From positions 768,722 through 832,721 of the forward strand of contig OY101121.1 in assembly GCA_956465555.1 (NCBI GenBank): DNA of 64,000 nt, given 5' to 3'. Source of the DNA: Nitzschia sp. pyKryTriq1 (taxonomy: Eukaryota > Bacillariophyta > Bacillariophyceae > Bacillariales > Bacillariaceae). This document shows, one piece after another, positions 22,136-32,205 of this stretch. The notes beneath the pieces are model-generated. The model did not search any database. It was not told the origin of the DNA and saw nothing but the letters and a program-made list of their open reading frames with translations. A program made the translations under genes and the position numbers. Positions within the stretch are counted from its first letter, which is position 1. The number at the start of each line of letters is the position of its first letter.

Positions 22136-22987
22136 ATGGACGACCATTTGACCTTGTTGGACACGGACGCCGCCTTGCAGCCTCTTTTGGATGCAGCCAA
22201 GGATTCTCTGAGCAGCGTTTCCACTGTGAGGGCGGTGGTGGTGAAGGTCCTGGCACATCCTGAAATTTTCTGTGGATATGATCAGATGAAGGCGCTTTTA
22301 GTGCACGGAAATATTGACGATGCCGCACTCTTGGCAACTCTGGACCTGTTTTCGTACGGAAACTTCGTAGCCTACTCTCAGAACCCCGGCTCCTATTTGG
22401 CCCTCAATGATAAGCAAATTGCGAAACTGCGGCAATTGACACTCCTCTCATGCGTGCAAGAAGCCTGCGAGGTGGGCCAAGCAGCTGTGTCATACGCGTC
22501 GGTCGGCGAGGCGTTGCAGCTTTCTGATCAGCGGGCGATGGAACAGGTCATAGTATCCTGCATCTACAGCCGTACCTTGAATGGCAAACTTTGTCAAAAG
22601 ACTCGACAGCTCATGATATCCGATGTTCCCGCTTGTATCAGTCGAGATGTGCCCCTTGACAAAATTTCACATTTGCTGCATCAATTCCAAGTCTTTCAAG
22701 AACGGCTGGCCACTTCGTATTCGGGACTCGAGGAAGCTCATTCCGATGTCTCGCAATCGCTTGCTCAATCAGCGGCGTATTGGAAAATGGTGCAAGATCG
22801 ACAAGCCAAAGCTCAGACACAAGTACAAAGCTCGTCTGCAGGTGGCGGTGGTACAGGAGGAACAGTCCGCATGGCGGGCTGGCCCGAATCCAGTGTAGGC
22901 GCCCGAAGGTCAAGTGCGAGTCGACAGTCGAAGAGGAGCCGCGGGGGACTAGGGGGACCATTTACTGATCCCTTTCAACGATACTAA
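22136..22987 (+). CDS. CSN7: COP9 signalosome subunit 7 (PCI domain)
   Basis: 283 residues, similar in length to CSN7 of animals and plants (about 225-275). CSN7 is a PCI-domain scaffold of the COP9 signalosome, which removes NEDD8 from cullin-RING ligases. Visible: an N-terminal helical part (HPEIFCGYDQMKALL), LLATLDLFSYGNFVAY, then the winged-helix half of the PCI domain, LNDKQIAKLRQLTLLSCVQE, YASVGEALQLSDQRAMEQVIVSCIYSRTLNGKLCQKTRQLMI, which aligns well with the family. A helical region with QVFQERLATSYSGLEEAH and a Gly/Ser/Arg-rich tail follow. Intron-less. The start at 22136 is the only reasonable ATG. Confidence 0.92.
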   Translation: MDDHLTLLDTDAALQPLLDAAKDSLSSVSTVRAVVVKVLAHPEIFCGYDQMKALLVHGNIDDAALLATLDLFSYGNFVAYSQNPGSYLALNDKQIAKLRQLTLLSCVQEACEVGQAAVSYASVGEALQLSDQRAMEQVIVSCIYSRTLNGKLCQKTRQLMISDVPACISRDVPLDKISHLLHQFQVFQERLATSYSGLEEAHSDVSQSLAQSAAYWKMVQDRQAKAQTQVQSSSAGGGGTGGTVRMAGWPESSVGARRSSASRQSKRSRGGLGGPFTDPFQRY

Positions 22988-23147
22988 ATGAGCGAGCAAT
23001 CATCAATTTTTCTTTCTTCGAGCTCACTATCCAATTTCCCTGCCTTGATTAGCATAGTCGAAAACCAATCCCAATTCCAACAATCTAGCTAGAGATAAAG
23101 TACTTTTTACCGCTAGCAAGATGAAAAGATGCGATCCTAATTTTCAA

Positions 23148-24050
23148 TTAGCTCTTTTTCGGAATCAGAACAACACGAATATGATTACCAGTTTCGCTCT
23201 TTTGAGGAGCGTTTTTCTGCACAGCACAGTGTGACAGCAGCTCTTGGATACGTTCGACGAGCTCTGGCCCTGCGTCAGCATCCTCTCTCATCATCCTCGC
23301 CTTGGAAAAGACTGTGTATTCACATTCCATACCCTTTTCCAAAGACTTTGTCATGTCTTGAATTTTTCTAGAGAGATCATGCATATCGATTCCAGCTCGA
23401 AACCGAAAAGTCTTCTTTTGTTTGGATTTGGATGCAGATTTCTGTTTCGCGAAAGCTTGCTCTTTTTTGTACTCGAGCTTGGAAAGTTGAGCGGCACGAA
23501 TAACAGGGGGGTCGCTCTTCATAGCTACGCCAATCAAGTCGGTCATTCGATCCAAGCTGATTTCGATGGCCTCGGCCAAACTGCAGACTTGCACCGTAGA
23601 GGGTTCGTCGGAGCCTTCGTCGATGACAAGGCGTACCTCAATGTTCTCGGGACCTTGCGCGTTGGGGAATTTTTTTCTCAGTTCTACCAACAACTGTTCA
23701 TTGGCTAACACATCAGAGCTCTTTGATTTATCGTTTCGTCTCTGAGAGGAAAATGATCTATGCGGATAGCCGAAGGAAACTGCCGCTGTATCTACCACGG
23801 AAAATATCCTTCTTTGATTGCTTAACGTCCGAGAGGATATCGGCTGTGAAAATTCTCGTATTTGATACGCTGCTGGTGCAGAAGCTCTCGTAAGACTACC
23901 GAACCCGGCATTCATCCCATTCCGTCCACGAGTTGTCGGGTGGTTACGTTGCCGAAGGAAGCCGGCGAGGACCGACGAATAAGCGGGCCGTTGGTATGCA
24001 GATTTTACTAAGGCCTGAGAGCATGTAGCACATGCTTGTAGAGAAAACAT
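23148..24050 (-). CDS. Organellar translation initiation factor IF-3
   Basis: 300 residues: an Arg/Ser/Ala-rich presequence of about 100 residues with no acidic residues early on (MFSLQACATCSQALVKSAYQRP...), typical of mitochondrial import, then an IF-3 core. The core shows the IF-3N pattern (IEVRLVIDEG...VCSLAEAIEISLDRMTDLIGVAMKSDPPVIRAAQLSKLEYKKEQ) and the IF-3C pattern (KKTFRFRAGIDMHDLSRKIQDMTKSLEKGMECEYTVFSK). IF-3 keeps ribosomal subunits apart and checks the start codon. The presequence lacks a hydrophobic signal peptide, so mitochondrion rather than plastid is preferred. Intron-less; its stop is 160 bp from the CSN7 stop. Confidence 0.9.
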   Translation of the reverse strand: MFSLQACATCSQALVKSAYQRPAYSSVLAGFLRQRNHPTTRGRNGMNAGFGSLTRASAPAAYQIREFSQPISSRTLSNQRRIFSVVDTAAVSFGYPHRSFSSQRRNDKSKSSDVLANEQLLVELRKKFPNAQGPENIEVRLVIDEGSDEPSTVQVCSLAEAIEISLDRMTDLIGVAMKSDPPVIRAAQLSKLEYKKEQAFAKQKSASKSKQKKTFRFRAGIDMHDLSRKIQDMTKSLEKGMECEYTVFSKARMMREDADAGPELVERIQELLSHCAVQKNAPQKSETGNHIRVVLIPKKS

Positions 24051-24734
24051 TCTAGCCTGCTCAATAGGCTTTTTTGGCTGCTAGCTAGGTCGTGCGGTCT
24101 AATGAAACTTGTAGGATTTGTAAAGGGGAATAAGTCGGAAATGGAAAGCGAGAAGCGACATTATTCCATTCATGCTATGGTCAATGGTCAACAATGGAGA
24201 AAACAAAGGCTACGTCACGTGTCTCTTCTACAGTATGAGGTGCACAAAAAAAAAGGAAAAAAAGCGATCGGCGGGCGGAGAAGAAAAACCCAAAATCAAC
24301 ACGCATGACGTACATACGAATATCCTCATGCTCTTGATTCATGCATTCGTGATTGGCTGCTTGCTACTCCTACTAGTAGGGTAGCTCTATCTTTCCGCCT
24401 ACTGGTACTTTCGATGGACCTCCAAAACATGTCCAAAACATGTTCTAATGGCATATATCATGAAGTTCCGAAGAAGTGTCAGAATTGGATTCATGTAGTA
24501 CAGAATTGGATTCATGTAGTGTAGGCCTATACCGGTGGTAAGTTTAGTCGTGTACTATTCGTACTACAGTAGCTTATACTAGTATACTTCTGCATGTGAC
24601 CTCCTAGTAGCAATGATTGAAGTGGGCGTCAAAATGGTCGTTCTAGAGTGCTGCGATCGAAAGACAATGGCCATGCTTTAGAGCAAATGGCCGTCTGACA
24701 GCTAGAGAAAATTGATACGATCGAAGATACTATC
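24051..24734. other. Intergenic with two small tandem duplications
   Basis: About 680 bp. ccaaaacatgt is directly doubled near 24422-24443, and agaattggattcatgtagt occurs twice about 21 bp apart (near 24480 and 24501). These are short local duplications. The small open frames at 24102-24384 look like chance. Confidence 0.45.
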
Positions 24735-26059
24735 TCACTTTCCGTCAAGGGTCTGATCGATGTATTTTCGCCACTTGCTCAGCTGCCAAAAAATGCTTCG
24801 TTCGTTCTGCTCTTTCAGCCTCTTTTCAGCTTCGTCAAGCTCGTCTTGGGTGGTGATGCGACGAAGTGGTTCAAAATTGGCAGGATCTTGCTGGCGAGCT
24901 ATGCAAGTACTCAAGTCCATTTCGTAGCAACGTGTGATGTGGTTACGTTCATTTTCGAGCTCGTCCTCCTTGGACAGAGTATCGCGCAGCAATCGCAAAG
25001 TCATTTCGGGGGAAGGTCGAGAAAATAGAACATGGTGCTTGGTAGGAATCCACACAAAACTGAATTGGTCCTCAAACAAAATCAGTTGACCTTCCACAAA
25101 CCGATTATCCTTGAAACCCTGACGTGACACCAGGCGAAGCAGAAAGAGTGTGAGATATCAAATTTAGTAGACCATAGTTAAAAAGTTCGCTCGCACAGCA
25201 ATACTTACTTTGCGCGACACCTGACCCCGCCCCGGATACCGTTGAAACGCTCCATTGCGTTTCTCGCTCATGAGTTGGATTGGAGGCAAGGCAGACGAGT
25301 TGCATGGCGACAAATCTGCCGTGAAAGTAACTTCCCTTCGTGGTACGTTGCGATCACCAGTTACCTTGCTTGCATATATTGTGTCCTCGGAATACGTAAT
25401 ATTGATCAGTTGAGCACCATGCTCTCCATAGCTGAATAAGAAACGAAAATGAGACGAGTAAAACTGTCAGAGAATCAAACAGCATATGAGAAATGTTTGC
25501 AGTGTGTATTTATAATGACTTACTTTCCAACCCAGAGACCATCGAGGTTGAATTGTGGGAGACATTGACGAGCAGCTGCTGCCACATCAGCCCACTTCTC
25601 GATGAGCGCGTCTTTCTCTTGTTTCGATGCATCTTTCATTTTCTGTGCCTGAGAGATAAGCTTCAGAGACTTCTTGTACATCAAGTCGGGGTCTCTGTTT
25701 TCGCCATTTCTGATAGCTTTTTCTAGAGACTCGATCCGAAGTTCGTCTTTCAACGCCTCGGCCCATTGTAGGTTGTGTCGAAGCGATTCTAGGTCAAGCC
25801 GTAGATTCTTTAGCTCTTCGCCCGTCGCAAAGCGCTTGGAATGTTTGTTTTCCTTTGTCCTCCTTGTTTTTCTGGCGGGGGTTTCCTCTCCTTGGATATC
25901 ATCATCGTTTTCAACCGAAAACAAAGACGGCTGACGGGAATTCGTCGAAGAAAACGACGGCAATGACGAATGTCCGCCTCGAACGACTGCCGTAAAAGCG
26001 TCAACGACCAGCCCACTAAGCCAGAGTAGACAAATGAACGAAACAAGCTCGTTTTTCAT
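24735..26059 (-). CDS. Plastid-targeted UVR/EXECUTER-like (F-box-associated type) protein, 3 exons
   Basis: Exons 26059-25524, 25431-25209 and 25118-24735 (introns 92 and 90 nt) give 380 residues. The N-terminus MKNELVSFICLLWLSGLVVDAFTAV is a signal peptide followed by DA-F, the ASAFAP-type site of diatom plastid proteins. Residues about 85-120 resemble a UVR coiled motif (LRLDLESLRHNLQWAEALKDELRIESL). The spliced centre reads GLWVGKYGEHGAQLINITY...SKVTGDRNVPRREVTF, and later GFKDNRFVEGQLILFEDQFSFVW, a pattern shared by EXECUTER1/2 and FBXO31-type domains. EXECUTER proteins sense singlet oxygen at thylakoids in plants. Function in this organism is inferred; splice joins are well supported by the restored motif. 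Confidence 0.8.
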
Positions 26060-26552
26060 GGTAGCAATGTCCAAACTGTATGTACAGTATCGGTGATCGT
26101 ATACTGCCAACAAAATAATGGTCGACGTTTCCAAATAATGGCAAGTGGCAAGTAGTTGTTGTTCTCGCTTGTGAGAAATAAAAGAAAAAGAAGCTCCACA
26201 AAGAAGAATATCTTTGCGATGATGTCATGAAAATGTGAACACCGCGCGCATGGAATCAAGTTATGCTATATTCATTCACGAAGAAAAGATACATCCAGAA
26301 CTACCAATAGAAAAAGATAAAAAAGACACGAGAATTCTAAATTCTCGAACGCGCACGCACGGCCAGCTTTTTTCTCGCTTGCGTGGTCAGTCTGTCGCCG
26401 CCCGTCGAACGCAGCTTCCCGACCAGAAAGATCCCAAGAAAATCCATCACTTTTACAAGCTCCGAAAAAACATTCGACGACATCACCACCAACCACCACC
26501 ATGGCGACACATGATCATTAATCATTAACTAGCTCCTCCTCCGTCACCCAAC
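26060..26552. other. Divergent promoter region, about 490 bp
   Basis: Between the plastid protein gene (-) and the TrmB-like gene (+). Contains the AT-rich repeat catgatcattaatcattaac just before the plus-strand start. No protein signal in the overlapping open frames. Confidence 0.4.
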
Positions 26553-28574
26553 ATGAGGCGTCTCTTGGCAAGATACGCTGCACTGGCGCCAGTAGTATTG
26601 GGGTCAGAAAAGCTGGCTGGGGCACTAGCGTGTGGCGAGATTTTTAGAAGTAGACCAAGGGTCGTCCGAGTTCGACATGAGTGTCACCCTTTTGCCTTTC
26701 AGCAGCGCCATGCGTGTTCGGTTCCTCGACGACGACAACAACAAAATTCCGGAACATCCAGTGGTTTGGGTGCATTGAAAGTGGACCTTTCAGTCGAAAA
26801 TCCTTTCGAGCAATGTTGGGCCGCCAATTCTTGGTCAGTCAATGCTGCCGACTACGAACATATCAACCGAATGGTGGGATCCTTCAATAGCCCAGCTCCT
26901 CCTTCATTTTTTGCATTAACGAGAGCATTGGAACAGAGCCACCCATCCAAGAAATTGGAAGTTTTTCGAATATTTACACGAATGCTCAAGAAGGGATTTT
27001 ATTTTGTGGTTCGTTGTTCGGAGAACGGTGACGTTTTGGAGTGGCAAATTATGGGCAACGCCGATCGCCGAGCTGCCCTCGGGTCGGATTGGCAGGTGGT
27101 GGTAATCACCGAGCCTTTTGGCAGTACGGTACAGATTGCACACCATTTGTTGGAGTTGACAACAGAAGCCAGCGAAAGGCATGAACGTATAGACCCATCT
27201 ACATTGGACGCGTTGGTGGATCTCGCGATCGAACGTCTGTTCATCACGTTGGGGACGGATAGCCGAGGAAGAAGCTCGGCGGATGCAGCGTTTGCGTTTG
27301 CCATGGCCGGTGTGACTCGATCTGAATTATATCGCATTCTTGCGGTAATATCATATCTGGAAATCGACCGAATGGGCCCGAGGCCCTCATTACTAAGCAG
27401 GAATATTCTACAGATTGTCGAGAAACTGGCTGCCGCAGGTATCCAAGGTCCCGATGTTGAACCAGTCTATGAGCTGGCTGCTGAGATTTTATCACTCAAA
27501 AAAGACCGACCCGATAGTGCAACCATTGACGCACTTCGGAGTACAGAAGAAGGTGGGCGTACATTTGGTATGCACTCGACACGATCATTGCTCTGGCTGT
27601 GGCGATTTGCGGCTCGACAATCAAAAGCGAAAATTCCAGCCCCGGAGGGCAAATTGACTCCATTTCCATTACCATCACAAGGACAACCAATGTCTCTTGA
27701 CGATAATACTTGGGTTGAACGTTTCCATGATCCATACAGGCCACTTATTGTTGATGTTGGATCTGGCATGGGTGTTTCACTTCTCGGGCTTTCAGGCTAC
27801 GACCATGGGGAATTCAGTGAAAACGCCGCTGGGCCACTCTCCAGCATTGACTTTTCTCAATGTAATTTTTTGGGTGGTGATTTGAAGTCACTTTCAGTAG
27901 GGTATAGCAGTGGCATTGCATCGAGGTGGGGTCTTGATGGCAAAACACAGTTCCTACATCAGTCTGCCGAAGAGCTCTTACATCAAGTGCATACTTCGTA
28001 TCCCGGCCCCATCGCGCTGATACTTATCCAGTTCCCTACTCCCTTTCGTCTCGCCACCAAAACGGCAAGCGACGATGGAAACGCGCAGTTACCGACCGAT
28101 GCTGCCTCGGGATTCATGGTGACTCCCGCGTTACTGCAACAAGCTCAAAGTATACTACAATCGTCTGTCAACAACAACGACAACAACAACAACAACAGAG
28201 GCAAGAAGAACTGTCCTCCATATCTATTGTTCCAATCCAATGTCGAGGATGTGGCTATTGCCATGAGAGACATGGCCCTAGAAGTTGGTATGGAATGCGT
28301 TGACGCTAGGTCTCCTGTTGCCGATCTACCCTTTGATGCTACTACCGGTAGTAGTAACAGCAGCAGCAGCAGCAGCAGCAGTTTTCCTCTTCCCAAGAGG
28401 ACGTTGGACTGGATCGAGGCGGGTGGGGAACGTGCCATTGGCCCCGAGTGGTCGGCAGAAGCACTACTACCAAGATACGGACAGACTGAAACCGAAGTTG
28501 CCTGTGAATTTCAGGGAACGCCTGTGCACCGATGTTTACTGCGACCGAAACGACAACCACACGAGCATGAATAG
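26553..28574 (+). CDS. TrmB-like (m7G-type) SAM-dependent methyltransferase with long N-terminal region
   Basis: 673 residues, intron-less. The first ~60 residues are Arg/Ala-rich without acidic residues early on, so an organelle presequence is likely. A helical region of unknown type (100-380) precedes a Rossmann methyltransferase: motif I LIVDVGSGMGVSLLGL at about 397, FLGGDLKSLSVGYSSG as the motif II region, and ALILIQFPTPFR at about 490, the counterpart of the D-P-W-P-K-x-R/H motif of TrmB enzymes, which methylate G46 of tRNA at N7. Here the key D and W are replaced (QFPTPFR), so substrate and activity may differ. Asn and Ser homopolymer runs (about 536-546 and 595-610) come from AAC and AGC microsatellites. 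Plants have similar large TrmB-like proteins. Confidence 0.75.
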   Translation: MRRLLARYAALAPVVLGSEKLAGALACGEIFRSRPRVVRVRHECHPFAFQQRHACSVPRRRQQQNSGTSSGLGALKVDLSVENPFEQCWAANSWSVNAADYEHINRMVGSFNSPAPPSFFALTRALEQSHPSKKLEVFRIFTRMLKKGFYFVVRCSENGDVLEWQIMGNADRRAALGSDWQVVVITEPFGSTVQIAHHLLELTTEASERHERIDPSTLDALVDLAIERLFITLGTDSRGRSSADAAFAFAMAGVTRSELYRILAVISYLEIDRMGPRPSLLSRNILQIVEKLAAAGIQGPDVEPVYELAAEILSLKKDRPDSATIDALRSTEEGGRTFGMHSTRSLLWLWRFAARQSKAKIPAPEGKLTPFPLPSQGQPMSLDDNTWVERFHDPYRPLIVDVGSGMGVSLLGLSGYDHGEFSENAAGPLSSIDFSQCNFLGGDLKSLSVGYSSGIASRWGLDGKTQFLHQSAEELLHQVHTSYPGPIALILIQFPTPFRLATKTASDDGNAQLPTDAASGFMVTPALLQQAQSILQSSVNNNDNNNNNRGKKNCPPYLLFQSNVEDVAIAMRDMALEVGMECVDARSPVADLPFDATTGSSNSSSSSSSSFPLPKRTLDWIEAGGERAIGPEWSAEALLPRYGQTETEVACEFQGTPVHRCLLRPKRQPHEHE

Positions 28575-29112
28575 AAAAGCAAACGTAAGTACGATGCTAG
28601 GAGGTAGGAATCAGATCTGTACCAGTCCAAGGTTGGCCATTACTATGTTCTTGTCTCTACTACTAGAGTAGGGATAGAAAAGAATCAATCGTTCGCATAC
28701 AGTACTAGCTAGTAGGTACCACTGCCGGGGTACCAGATACTCGTACCATTAGCTTCTGTACCAGGTAGTTGGTCAAGTGAGTCAGACATTGAAATCCCGT
28801 TCTGCGAGGAGAGGTCGGCGTGCGCGCGCGGGCGATCGGTGTCATTGGGCGGATACTGTAGATGGCCGAATGCCGCCCGACGCGCGGTCCGCGTGATGTC
28901 GCACTGAGTATCGGAGGAGTAAAAAAATTCGACGACACTTCCTCACCAGAACCACACCTCACACCTCCCCTTGTTCATACAATACACCAGTACCGTACGA
29001 CACGGCACCAGTACTCATACAGTATCATCATTGTTGAAGAAGCGGTCCTCCGTCTCTTGCTGTGGAGAAAGGCAGCAGCAGGTTGACAATAAAGGAACGC
29101 GAACCAACAACC
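28575..29112. other. Intergenic, about 540 bp
   Basis: 3' region of the TrmB-like gene and promoter of the DOT1 gene. Holds tctctactactagagtaggg near 28652, GGTACC words at 28710-28765, and a GTACGACACGG stretch near 28994. No gene seen; an in-frame ATG at 29062 is less likely than 29113 as the DOT1 start. Confidence 0.4.
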
Positions 29113-31743
29113 ATGGATCTGGGACTGATGGTGAGCAAGCTGTCAGGCAAGCGCCAGCGCCAAGATGATGTCGGGCGAAATAAGAAGCTGAAAACGAACG
29201 CACGAAATTTGTGGGCGGTGGGGAAACTGGGTAAATTTGCGGGATGGTTGATGCCTACCCGAAAGGCGGCCATTACTGTACACGCTGTACACGCCAATGA
29301 GGATGATGATGACGATGGCGATGATGACGGCGATGACGATGAAGATGACGATGACGACAGCTTGGGCCGAATCAGTCTGCGAAACAACGACAGTATTGCG
29401 AATATTACTGCGACCATTGAGCGACACGAAGGGAGTGTCGAAAATACTACGAGTAGTCACGAAGAGCAGCAGCAGCTACTTCAAGACGACGACGAAGAAG
29501 AAGAAGACCAGGCCTCTCTCAAACCTGCTGTTATTGCCGTACCTACCCCCAACAAATCCCATCTCCCAAAGCCTAGTACTACTTCCGGTAGGATGGAAGG
29601 AGAAGAGTTAGTCCTGGACATTCGCGTCGACAGTCCGCTGGAGAGCAGTAGTAGGATCAGCAGTCCGACGACGACGGCGGTGCTATCTTTGGCCGGCGGG
29701 GGGTCCGTCAACCACCAGGCGTCTCCACCACTCGCAAGCCGGCTAAGACGCCGCACCAAACCGCCGTCTGCATTCAACGAGGACGACAACGATTTGCCCG
29801 CGGATTTGGATCCGCGTCCTTACGTGCCCACATGTTATGCCATCAGTCACGATGGAGCGCGATGCTCGATGTTTCCGACGAAACACCGGGACTATTGTCA
29901 AATTCATTTACGCACAAAACTGAATTTCGGGACGCTGCTGGATCAATCCATCGTGAAGGGAAGTGATAGAAAGTATTGGGGGGAACCTGGATCGACTCAA
30001 TGCCGGGGAGTCAGCCAGCGAGGGACAAGGTGCGAGTATCTGTCCGTCGCCAAATGGGATCTGTGTCGTCGACATTTAAAGTTTCCACCGGGACGGTTTG
30101 TACCATTTGCCCCGCAACGGGCTTCTCGTGGCAATAAATCATTGGCTCGATCCAAACAAACAAGTGATGATCTCACGGATTCGCAGGAGGAAGAATCGGA
30201 TTCGGAAACAGAGCCCGATGACATCATCGACGTTGACGCTTCGAGCCACTCGAGCGCCTCCTCTAGCAGCGTGTCGACGGAGGCCTCTGAGGCGAACATC
30301 AAAACGAAGCATTCCAGTGGATCCGATGATTCTTCAACTTGGGAAGAACCCCATGAGTACGATCATTCAAAGGACAAACGTTTTACTGGCAAATTCACTG
30401 AGGAACGATGTAATTACGTCTCGATCACGGGAGAGCAATGCCCCTATCGGACTACCGATATAAGCGACGACTCGGTGTATTGCCGGGGTCATTTCCCCCT
30501 TATGCGAAGATTGCAATCATTACTAGATGTTCAAGATGGTCCCAAAGGTTCCAAAGACGCAGAATCAGACGACGACGACGACGACGACGATGCCAGTGGC
30601 GACGAGGATGAGGTCAACATTGTTCAAACCCAACCCGACGAGCCCCGACCCTACACTCACAAGGAATTCCTCGACATGTGGAGATATTGTGAAGATTATT
30701 GCGGCGAAGGGACAGCTTCGATTGAAAATACGAAGCAAGTTCGAAGTGCCAATCAAAGCATGTGCCCCGAGGACACCGATGGACAGGCAAAGGCACAGTA
30801 CGGCCGTCTCTTACCGCGTGCCATGAAGGTTAGTTCGACGTACTGCCACTAGACATGGGAGGCTAACGTGGACCATTTTTTCCTTTCGAAACGACGACTC
30901 ACACATCACTGTCGTCTTCCTTCTCTCGTATATTATGTACTGTAGACAATGATGAAAAACATTCTCGGGCTCACTCGTGATGACATTTTCCTGGACATCG
31001 GGCATGGCATTGGCAATACTTGTTTACAAGCAGCATTGACGGCTGGCTGCGAATCACGTGGCATTGAAGTTGTATTTAGTCGTAACTCCATTGCTGGAGT
31101 CTTCCGCGATAGGATGCTTGCTCGTCACAAATTGAATTCAAAAACGCGTGTCATTGGCGATGTATTCTTGCGGCACGGTCGGCTGGAAGACCAGATTCAT
31201 CGCGAATTTTTGACCAAAGGAGTGACCAAGGCTTTCGTGAATAACTTTAATGGTGTCTTTGCAGAACGATCTGTCAAGCTCAACACTCATTGGTTCTTGG
31301 ACGACTACGTCTCTGGTATTTTTGCAATGTTGGTGCCGGGTGCTATCATGGTCACACTGCACCCACTCAACCTCGGCCCGACGCAAGACGAGGCGAACGC
31401 TATCCGTCGGAAACACGATTTAAAGGAAAGCCCAAAAGCCTCCTTCTTTACAGTGGAGTATGTGTTATTGGGAAGAGCCTGCGACACAGTCAAGTGGAAT
31501 AAACATTCGGGGAACGCTAAAAATATATATGTCTACAAATACACCCGTCTATCTCAGGGTCCTGATGCTGGGAACAATGCCGTATTTTTGTGCTGCAATC
31601 CAAGCTGCCCAGATGCGAAAGATTGCACTCCCATCCCGGCAACCACTATCAATGACGAAGGTCGGTGTGTGATCAACCAGTGCAAGTGCAAATTCACCGC
31701 TAAGAATCTTCGACGGCAAAGCAAAAAGGCGTACAATGAATAA
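29113..31743 (+). CDS. DOT1: DOT1-type histone H3K79 methyltransferase fused to three Cys/His knuckles, 2 exons
   Basis: Exons 29113-30828 and 30946-31743 (117-nt intron, donor GTTAGT, phase 0) give 837 residues. Exon 2 is the DOT1 fold: motif I DIFLDIGHGIGNTCLQAAL at about 584 (usually DLGSGVGQ), CESRGIEV, then AFVNNFNGVF with the conserved NNF, and MLVPGAIMVTLHPLNLG. DOT1 methylates Lys79 of histone H3 on nucleosomes. Exon 1 carries acidic runs and three knuckles near residues 239, 296 and 431: C-x6-8-G-x-x-C-x(7-10)-C-x2-H, resembling DUF5763-like zinc modules. The C-terminus adds a Cys cluster (CCNPSCPDAKDC, CVINQCKCKF). The ATG at 29113 (CAACC-ATGG) is preferred; 29062 would add 17 residues. 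Catalytic identity is firm; the knuckle role is inferred. Confidence 0.88.
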
Positions 31744-32205
31744 TATGATCGTACGTACATACCGACCGTACGTTACGATACTTCTTGTGCTGCATACAGT
31801 AGCTACGTATGAGTAGACGAGATCTGGACATTTAGTAGTAACAAAGAGACTTCAACTCTACTAGTATAGGGTCTACTAGCTACTCTACTAGTACGTATGG
31901 TACTGTAGCAAACTTCATCAAAGTCCACCGATAGAGAGCACAAGCAAAAAAAGCAGCGTGACGACTGACGACATAAAAGATCTACTGTAGTAGATACCGT
32001 ACTCGGATTTGTCGTGCGATATTTATCCACGTCTGAAACCAAAGACAACGACACGAACGACAGATCGATATCTTTCGCGGCGTTTCCACGCCGTTCGTCG
32101 TTTATTGTTGTCTCGTGTCTCGTTGACATCCCAGACAACGAGAAACAAGAAGTCAAAAAAGAGTGTCATTACTGCTTATAGATCCAACAGCTACCCTGTA
32201 GCATC
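31744..32205. other. Intergenic, about 460 bp
   Basis: Contains a cluster of near-palindromic CTACTAGTA words (31855-31895: ctctactagtatag, ctactagctactctactagtacg). Probably the DOT1 3' region and the peptidase promoter. No gene seen. Confidence 0.45.
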
